Positions 56,808-64,000 of a stretch of DNA of 64,000 nucleotides are shown in pieces (positions within the stretch are counted from its first letter, which is position 1; the number at the start of each line of letters is the position of its first letter). Made by a program: the position numbers and the translations under genes. The stretch is from the NCBI GenBank assembly GCA_021292165.1, contig CM037880.1, positions 213,108,942 through 213,172,941 of the forward strand, given 5' to 3'. The notes under the pieces were generated by a model. The model was given only the letters and a program-made list of their open reading frames with translations, made no database searches and was not told the origin of the DNA. Origin of the DNA: Shinisaurus crocodilurus (lineage: Eukaryota; Chordata; Lepidosauria; Squamata; Shinisauridae).

Positions 56808-57163
56808 TAGGGTTTCTGGATGCCAAATGCACCACTCACCTGCAAAACCATTTGTGTAGAAGAGGCCTTGGAGCTGGTTTACAAGCGCATGTCTATTGCT
56901 TGATCTCTTATCCAGCAGCATTGGATTTGCAAACTTGAACTTTTGAAATGTGTTGGGTTTGAGATGACATCCAGTGATACAGAAGTTCTTTCTGGGATTC
57001 TCCAAAAACCTAAGATATTATTGGCACATAGGAAGCTGCCTTATACTGAGTCAGACCATTGGTCCATCCAGCCCAGTATTGTCAACACTGACCAGCAGCA
57101 TTTTAGGCAAGATTCTTTCCTAGCCTTACCTGGAGATGCTGGGGATTTGAACCTGGGACCTTC

Positions 57164-58163
57164 CAGGGATGGGGACTCAGACTCGAGGACTCGACTCGTG
57201 AGTCAGACTGAGTCCCCCCTCTGACTCGACTCGGACTCGAGTCCCAATATTTTTAATGGGACTCGAGACTCGACTTGGGACTCGAGACCAAGGACTCTTC
57301 AACATCCCTGGGCTGTGCCAGGAGTGGAGAGAAGCGTGATTGCCACGAAGAGCGCATGGAAGCGAGGTGTGCCGCTGCTCGGCCACTATGGACGGCTACC
57401 AGGAGTGCAGCCCCAACAGTGTGTCAAGATTTATTTTGATTGATGTGTTGCGTACTTGGGAGAGGCAGAAGAAGGACCTGAGATTACTCTGTGTGGCTGC
57501 TCTGAGTGTGTTTCTGGTTCCAGCAAGTTCATCACCAGTGGAGCGGGTGTTCAGTGAGGGTGGAATTGTGTTGAGATCTCACCGTTCCAGAATGGGGGCC
57601 AAATATTTAGAAAAAATCATGTTCCTCAAATGCAACATGGATAAATTTTAGGAAGTACAGCAAGTTTATTTTTTTAAATCATTTTTCTAAAATGCAACCT
57701 TTCAGACATTTTGGGTTTGGCTGCCTCTGCCTGCCTGTCTGGGGTTCCCAGCCTCCTCTGCCTGCCTGGTCTCTTCTTGACCAGTTCAACAGTTGAATTG
57801 TCCAAGACAAAGGCCTCTGCCTGCCTGCTTTGGGGTTCCCTGCCTCCTCTGCCTGCCTGGTTATTTTGGGTTTGTCTGCCTGGTCTGTTCTTGCCAAAAT
57901 CAGTTGCAGAGTTTTGAAATAAAAAGGCACACTTGTGCCTAGAATTTATTTAAACCACACATCTGAAGTAGCCTTATTTTGTTGGGAAACCCCCCCACTG
58001 ATTTTAATAGGGACTCGTGGAGTCAGCTTTGGGAGTGACTCGTGACACGTGACTCGTGACTCACCATTTTGGACCAAGGACTCGGACTTGGACTCGAGAC
58101 TCGGGTCCAAAGACTCGTGACTCGACTCGTGACTTGAGACGAAGGACTCTTCAACATCCCCTG
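57164..58163 (+). mobile_element. 1,000-bp hAT transposon copy with transposase C-terminus
   Basis: Termini CAGGGATG and CATCCCCTG are flanked by a perfect 8-bp target duplication GGACCTTC (57156-57163 and 58164-58171). Both subterminal regions are packed with GACTCG/CGAGTC repeats (57173-57300, 58010-58150), as in hAT transposase-binding arrays. The interior encodes a hAT dimerisation domain (57340-57651) and a Pro/Ala-free CTGCCTG-rich imperfect tandem repeat of about 105 bp (57715-57890). Internally deleted relative to a full hAT, so non-autonomous. Confidence 0.92.
57421..57651 (+). pseudogene. hAT transposase C-terminal dimerisation domain (hATC) remnant
   Basis: The open frame gives DLRLLCVAALSVFLVPASSS, PVERVFSEGGIVLRSHRSRM and GAKYLEKIMFLKCNMDKF, then TAG. 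The S-S-x-V-E-R-x-F-S and R-x-x-M...E-x-x-x-F-L-K-C-N pattern is the hATC domain that holds hAT transposase oligomers together. The N-terminal BED zinc finger and most of the RNase H-like catalytic core are absent. Confidence 0.88.
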
Positions 58164-58217
58164 GGACCTTCTGCATGCAAAGCAGGTGCTCTACCACTGA
58201 GCCATGGCCCCTCCCTG

Positions 58218-60454
58218 TATGCACATCACAGGAAGGGCCTAACTTGATCAAACACTCATTAGACCTGCACAGCTGGACCTTCAAGGAGGGATCTGCATGT
58301 TCAAAGGCTCCCCTATGTACACAATTCCTTTCAAATAGAAAGCTATGATATCGAGGGGAAGGATTTTAATCTAACCTTCCCCATGACATGCTAGCTTTAA
58401 GCATAAAGTTTTTGTTTTATGTTTAGGTACACTGAAACATGCAACTTTTCACCTGTAGTCCGATGTGCTAGTCCATGAAGGACAGTACCACATGGATGGA
58501 TTTGCATGGAGTTGACAGCTCTGGCAGGGTTCTTGTGAGGTGTAGCCTTTTCTGTTCTTCAGTACCCACTCTTGTGTCGCCTGCCACACCCCATCACTGA
58601 AATCTGGCCCAATTCAGAGAGAACATGGACATGCTACTCTGCATGGAACATCCATGTCTCAGCTATTGGCAAGATGATGGCTGTTCCTCCAACATATGAT
58701 CAGGAACAGTCAGTAGGGTGGGCTTATGTCCAGTCTCATCATCAATGCCAGCACTTCGTACATAATAGTTGCATCCAAGTAAATAGATAGAATAGGAGTT
58801 GCATCCAAGTAAATAAGATTTAGGATTGCAGATGGATCAGCCTTCCCCAACCTGGTGCCCTCCAGATTTCTTGGATGACAACTCCCATCAACCCCAGGCA
58901 GCATAGCCAAATGTCATTGATGATGGTAGTCCCAAACATCTGGAGGGCACCAGGCAGAAGACTACTATCGATGCCGTGGGCTACCAGGGAAGGGAGAAAC
59001 CTCTCTTGACAGAAGTCTGAACTGACCACGTGGAGAGGGCTTTGGAAGTTAGGCTGAGGACCACGTTAAATTAGGCCGGAGATTGCCCAGATCCTTCTGA
59101 AGGGTAGCCCCTAAAACACCCCTATTTTAACTTCTCTTCAAGTTACAATCCAATGTGTAGCATCCCAACAGGAAGGCAGAACAAAGGAGGCAAAAACATG
59201 TTTTGTCCCGGGTTCAACAGGAATAATAAATTCCTTCTTTCCCCTAATTTAGGCAGCCAGCTATACCTCGCTGTCAAGGTTTTAACCATGGGCTGGACAC
59301 TCCTTCAGCTTGGGTTGATGAGGATTCAATAGAAAGAGCAGACTGTGTCAGATCTATCTGACCCCTTGTTCTCATGGAAACAGTAATCAGCCTGTGTCTT
59401 GCCTGTACAACTTAATTTTATTATAAGGCAGGAATGGAGATCTTCAGGCCCGGGAACCAAATGCAGCCCTCATGTGGTCTCAGTCAGGCCCTCGGGGTTT
59501 CCCAGATGGCCATGCCCCCTTCACCTAGCTCCACCCCTTTCCCCTGACCATGGATCATTTGGTAGTTTCCTGGCTTTTATGCAGTTTTTTCCCCATTCTA
59601 AAAGGCTGAAATGCCTCTCCTCAGGCTTAATTACTGGCAGTAAGAACTTTAAGCTAAAATAGGCTGGTATTTTGGTCCCACCCACCACTAAAGTGCGACC
59701 CCCCCCCCCAAGAGCTTCTCCCTCTGGCTGAAAAGAGGTCTAACACCTCTGCGTTAGAGGGAATTTTTCCTCCACTTTGTTATTTTTATTTCTGTTTGAG
59801 TAGGAGAGAGGAGCATATATATTTATGAAATCTTGCAAACATTAAAGTATTATCGGATTTAACGTGTCTTCACGTGTGAAAGGTGCTATTTGTCTTAAAC
59901 AAAAATAATATTTTTAATTTTGCTTTATATTATCTCTATATACAAAGTATAGGCGCATGATTCCTATTCTCACAGTGCCCTAGTTACGCATTCCCTGAGC
60001 ATGCATGCCATGGGGACCCTTTTATGAACACTGCACCTGCACAGGAAAGGATCTTACCCGTTTACATTTTGATATATAAAAATAATGTAAAATTGATTGG
60101 TTGATTTGATTTTGTACCCCACTTTTCTACCAAGGAAAAATGGCACTCAAGGCAACTTACCATTGTAAGTGAAACTTGATTAAAACAAAAAACAAACAAA
60201 CCCCGAATGCATCGAAACACAGTTTAAAGCACAACAGTAACAGAATAGAAATAAAAAAAGTATACATTTTAATGTGTTATTAATCGTAGTGGGTACAGTG
60301 CAAGAGCAGTATTAAAGCCATATACAATAATAAGTCATTTTAAGGGAAATCTCTTCTATAAGCAGGCTTGACTCTCCATTTTAGCCAAGCAAAGATAGAA
60401 GGGACACGAGGGCCTTCTCTGACATTTGTGTAACACAGAAGGAAGTCAGCTCTG
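58218..60454. other. Intergenic sequence left of the scramblase retrocopy
   Basis: Contains the palindromic MITE at 58839-58957, degraded DNA-element sequence at about 59435-59756, and LINE-tail-like sequence near 60105-60190. A duplicated GTTGCATCCAAGTAAATA lies at 58768 and 58798. No gene seen. Confidence 0.5.
58839..58957. mobile_element. CCCTCCAGATG-type palindromic hAT-like MITE, copy 3
   Basis: AGCCTTCCCCAACCTGGTGC at the left, AACATCTGGAGGGCACCAGG at the right, with a decayed centre. Confidence 0.78.
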
Positions 60455-61377
60455 CTACCAGACCCCAACTCGCGAGTGCCGATCAAATGTTGCGTGTTCA
60501 AAAAACATGAAATCTATGAGGAAGCAAGCCCCGAGCATGACGGCTTTCATTTAACATCAAGGTCCTGGGGGAACTGGACTCCAATGTCATCGGCATCCGT
60601 AAAGACCTCCCTCATAAGGCCAGTCCAGTACTTAGAAACTCTTCCAACCGTGTGCAACTCATCCACTGACATCACCTCAAAATTCACATCTCCACCGCAG
60701 CTGCACACAAAACAGGGCCCAACAATTCTGAGCATGTCCCTCTCAGCTGCGTTTTGGATGGCCAATCTAGGCAGGCAGGGATCCCATATCTGTTTCACAC
60801 ACCCAACTGGGTTGCCTGGGGGGGCATGGACAAAAAGCTCTTGCAAACAGCAAGGACAGCAGCAGCTGGAACACCGGAGAGGTCGTATGAGCTCTATGAT
60901 TTCCTGGCCTGTGTTGTCAACGATCTTCATTATAAATGGCCGTGCTGCTCCACAGCAGTTTAACGTACAACAGTCATTTTCCTCAAATGCAAAGTACATC
61001 GTTTCCCCCAAAGCATTCTTTATTTCATATTTGTTGCAAGTTTCAAAGCTAGTGATTACTTCCAGAAGCTCAAGTTGCTGATGAATTAATAATCGATCAA
61101 TCTGGGTCAAATATTCCAATCCCGGAGGGCAGCTGGGAGATGGAAGTGGTGCTGGCATCCAAATCCGAACAGAACTAGAGTTACTTTCAAATGAGGAAGT
61201 TCCATAAGGTCCCGGATAAGACTGGAATGAGGAGCTAGGCTGTGCTAGATTACTTGCATAATATGGTCTGGGGACATATTGAGGGTATCCATATGATGGC
61301 TGTGGTCTGGGGTATACAGGCACAGGATATCTAGGAGCCGGTTGTACAAGTGGAGATCTCGTTGGGTACATTTTCAT
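60455..61377 (-). pseudogene. Phospholipid scramblase (PLSCR1-like) retrocopy, frameshifted near the end
   Basis: An intronless copy of a gene that normally has about eight coding exons, so it is a retrocopy. PLSCR proteins are palmitoylated, single-pass, Ca2+-responsive membrane proteins linked to lipid scrambling and nuclear roles. The open frame (60547-61377) gives 276 residues: a Pro/Tyr-rich N-terminus (1-72), WMPAP (73-77), the conserved core from CPPGLEYL, the palmitoylation cluster CSSCCCPCC (169-177), an NLS-like GRVSKYWTGL (245-254) and the EF-hand-like DADDIGVQFPQD (261-272). After DLDVK one base is missing from an A-run, giving an immediate TGA. In the +1 frame the remaining 31 codons are intact, including the helix AVMLGACFLIDFMFF and the family C-terminus GVW before TAG. 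The product would therefore lack its membrane anchor. No poly-A tail or clear target duplication is visible. It may be a young pseudogene, a truncated retrogene or a base-call error. Confidence 0.93.
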
Positions 61378-62309
61378 GGGCTTGTGTACAGTTGTTCCTT
61401 GGGAAGCTACACTGTGCTCTCAGTGTGCCTCTTCGTAGTTACCCAGCTCGGTGGGAATTTGCTTATAGAAAGGACCATTCAATCATGTGAGCTTCTACCC
61501 ACAGTATGATAATGCCCACACATCAGTTGAACTGAGTATTACTTATCAATGGGCCTATTGTTGAGTCACAACAACAGAGGAAGCCCTGTTAGGGGTTTGG
61601 CAGAGGGGAAGTTCCAGAAGCTTGGTCAGACAATTCCAAGGTCAGGCAGGTCTTAGAGAGACAGAACAAGAAGCAAGTAGCACCACAGAGAGCTCCAAAG
61701 AAGGAAAGTGCAGAAAGAGAGGTTTGAAGTCAGGTCTAGGATAGGCAGAACCAAGAAGTGGATAGCACCACAGAGAGTTCCAAGTGAGACTGGAAGCTAG
61801 GCAAGATTAACTTGTATGTTGCTCCAACAACTAGCAGACTCTGCCTCAAGTAGGAGTTTGACTTAATTTAGGTTGTTAGCTCTGCCCCCACACTGAATGA
61901 GGCCTTCTCCCTTAAAAGGGCCTTGCTTTCTCTAGAAGTGTTTGACTGTAACGATGCGGAGGCAATTGCTCTGTGGTGTTGGCTTTGGAGCTGGAGTCTG
62001 AGGATAGTAATGCAACCTCCTCCAGACGCAGGGGGACAGCCCCATGGACATTTCTGGGGGTAGATGGTTCTGAGGAGGTAGGGGATCTCAAAATGTGATT
62101 CCAGGGCACAGTCCCCTTCCTGATCTGAGAGACTGTCGATATCTGAGGCCTCTTCCCCTGAGGAGGGGAGAATCGGAATCATGGATCCTGACATGTAGTT
62201 TCCATTGCCCATTCTAGTGGGCTTGAAGCCGAACCTACAAGGGAAAGAAAAAAAAAATCAGTGAGATATGGATCTCCATAAATGAGTGTGGGGGACAAGC
62301 AAGAACTTC
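61378..62309. other. Unassigned repeat-like sequence right of the retrocopy
   Basis: 61560-62245 has imperfect internal repetition (GTAGCACCACAGAGAG twice, at about 61677 and 61767) and an acidic open frame on the minus strand (61868-62212) with SDIDSLSDQEGDCALE. It may be part of an unclassified retroelement. No family assigned. Confidence 0.35.
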
Positions 62310-62636
62310 CAGTACTTGAAGGGTTGTCACACAGAGGAGGGCCAGGATCTCTTCTCGATCATCCCAGTTTGCAGGACACGGAATAATGGGCTCAAGTTAC
62401 AGTAACCCAGATTCCACCTGAACATCAGGAAAAATTTCCTGACTGTTAGAGCAATAAGACAATGGGACCAATTACCTAGGGAGGTGGTGAGCTCTCCCAC
62501 TCTGGAGGCATTCAAGGTGCAGCTGGACAGACATCTGTCAGGGATGCTTTGACCTGGATTTCTGCATTGAGCAGGGGGTTGGACTCGATGGCCTTGTAGA
62601 CCCCTTCCAACTCTACTTTTCCATGATTCTATGAAC
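62310..62636 (+). mobile_element. CR1 LINE 3' end, 5'-truncated
   Basis: Plus-strand remnants of the CR1 ORF2 end (GGGTTGTCACACAGAGGAGG, AACATCAGGAAAAATTTCCT, GGTGGTGAGCTCTCCCACTC) followed by the 3' UTR GCATTGAGCAGGGGGTTGGA and the terminal CCATGATTCTATGA. Its tail is the same as that of the 5S/CR1 SINEs. Confidence 0.88.
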
Positions 62637-64000
62637 CACCAACTCTGTAAAGAGAAGACTTCATGCTTCAGGTACGTAGAAAACTAGAAGTCAGGGAGAA
62701 GACCATTCAAGACAATGGAAGAACTTTGAAGCATGTGAGCCCACACCTGCAGTCAGAAGTTACTCTGAGACACAGGTTTGCCACTTCAGAGGGGTTTGAA
62801 ACAAAAGCTACTTACCATTGGGTCTTTTGTTAATTCCTGATTATTGTCACTGCTTCTCATGCCAAAAGAAGACAACAGCAATTAAAATAATGCAAAATGG
62901 TTCTTGCCAAATCTAGGATGTCCAGCCCAATGCGTATGATTACAGTCATGCCTTGGATTGAGAGCATAATTAGTTCCGGAAACATGCTTGTAATCCAAAA
63001 CACTCTTATATCAAAATGAAATCCCCCCAAAAAAATTTGTACAGAGATTTTTAATTTAAGCCGTACTACAGTACTTGTATTGCAAGATGTCGCTTGTATA
63101 GCAAGTCAGTTTTTAAAAAATAGATATTTAAAAATTTGCTTGTCTTGCAAAACGCTCTCAAACCAAGTTACTTGCAATCCAAGGTATTACTGTATTACTA
63201 AAGCCGAGACAGGGTGAAACCCTCACCTCAGGTAGCAGATCGAGAGGGGAGGTGGAGCATGCACCTCCCCATGCCAGGAGGGCCACTTGCCATCACCGCT
63301 GCCTGCCCACCACTGGGGGGGAGGGCAATGCCTCATTTGAGGAAGGACCCCTCAGAGCCAGGCAACGGGCAGGTGGGCGCTCCAGAGAGCCCCGCCGGCT
63401 GCTCACCTGATGCAGCAAATGCTGCAGTAGGAAAATAACTGGCACAGCTCTCCAGAGAGCCTGCCAGGCCCAAATGCCTCACTCTGAGGGGGTCCTTCCT
63501 CAGCGTGAGGCATTGTGGGCAAAGTAGCCTTGGAAATGGCCTATGCCATGGTGACACAGGCCGTACCTGTGGCTGCCTTGCCCAGAATGCCTCACTCTAA
63601 GAAAAGACCCCTCTGAGCGAGGCATTGAGGGGAGAGGTGGTAGCGGCCACAGCACACATGCTCGCACCTCAGGCAGTGGGACATCTTGCACTGGTTAATC
63701 TGGATTGCAGGCCAAATTCCATTTTATCCCATGCAATTCAGGCTGCAGACCAAGAGCCGCAGTCCTGTCCCTCTGCTTCTACAAGTCCTCTTCTCTATAG
63801 CATGGGGGCATAGACCTGAATAAGAAAAACCCGGACATCCCGTATGTCAAATGGGCAGGCAAGAGGAGGTGTGGTCATATGCCATCACCAGTTGATAAGG
63901 CCTATGTCAAGGCACAGACACAAAGAGAACAATAGGGAAGAGTCATCACTGAGTGCAACTCACGAAGAAGCTTCTGTGGGACTTTGCCCTAGCCTGGAGG
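62637..64000. other. Right edge, MITE and GC-rich palindrome repeats
   Basis: Contains the third Tigger-like MITE (62941-63194) and three copies of a palindromic unit (63326-63627). From 63630 to the end nothing recognisable. Confidence 0.5.
62941..63194. mobile_element. Tigger/pogo-like MITE, copy 3
   Basis: The best-preserved copy: TA-CAGTCATGCCTTGG at the left and CCAAGGTATTACTG-TA at the right, with inner TGCTTGTAATCCAAAACACT and CTTGCAAAACGCTCTCAAAC blocks. No coding capacity. Confidence 0.85.

Larger units (their letters stand above)
57024..58217 (-). mobile_element. tRNA-derived SINE split by a hAT element
   Basis: Outer parts 57024-57163 and 58164-58217 make one SINE. On the plus strand, GGAAGCTGCCTTATACTGAG and GAACCTGGGACCTTC are followed, after the insertion, by TGCATGCAAAGCAGGTGCTC and TACCACTGAGCCATGGCCC. 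GCACAT at both outer edges may be the SINE's own target duplication. Confidence 0.88.

Noticed and set aside
57156..58217. tRNA gene inside the SINE head
   Set aside because: The A- and B-box-like blocks belong to a SINE with the family tail; no tRNA cloverleaf with proper acceptor stem can be drawn.
60476..61081. 201-codon plus-strand open frame
   Set aside because: Antisense shadow of the scramblase retrocopy.
1..64000. CRISPR array or prokaryotic operon
   Set aside because: Direct repeats here are microsatellites, SINEs or duplications; gene structure is spliced vertebrate.

Overview
This is vertebrate nuclear DNA, most likely from a squamate reptile (lizard). It has long introns with GT-AG borders, a CpG-island promoter, and a repeat load of CR1, L2 and L1 LINEs, tRNA-derived SINEs with a CORE/L2-like tail, 5S-rRNA-headed SINEs with CR1 tails, hAT elements and many palindromic MITEs. 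Nothing in it is prokaryotic or viral. The exact species cannot be read from the sequence.

The main gene is the 5' half of PHF20L1 on the minus strand. It runs from a CpG-island promoter near 49.97 kb down to about 0.6 kb and continues off the left edge. I placed twelve coding exons by protein match, splice sites and reading phase, plus one tentative 20-nt microexon: 46748-46861, 35534-35705, 35236-35320, 33677-33765, 20129-20336, 17843-17968, 13761-13843, 7055-7307, 3946-4114, (3784-3803), 3527-3733, 1978-2034 and 605-709. A non-coding first exon ends at 49731. Together they encode about 552 residues: the N-terminal MBT-like/Tudor domain, the Tudor domain, a long basic Ser/Pro-rich linker and the start of the lysine-rich tract. 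The PHD finger would lie to the left of the window.

Upstream of the promoter (50.2-64 kb) I see no spliced gene. This stretch holds an intronless phospholipid scramblase retrocopy (60455-61377, minus), intact except for a one-base deletion that removes its C-terminal membrane helix, and a dense set of nested repeats. The best of these is a hAT element of exactly 1,000 bp that still encodes a transposase dimerisation domain and sits inside a tRNA-SINE with a perfect 8-bp target duplication. Another is an L1 3' end split by a 463-bp inverted-repeat element.

The introns also carry an L2 LINE with reverse transcriptase (26.1-27.4 kb), a CR1 3' end (44.1-44.9 kb), other LINE tails, three tandem 221-bp SINE units (48.66-49.32 kb), a 1.34-kb foldback element (38.6-39.9 kb), and two pairs of nearly or fully identical direct duplications (85 bp flanking exon 5; 196 bp at 21.1 and 23.6 kb). 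I found no convincing new multi-gene system. The points most worth a second look are the 5S/CR1 chimeric SINE, the scramblase retrogene, the nested hAT copy and the tentative PHF20L1 microexon.
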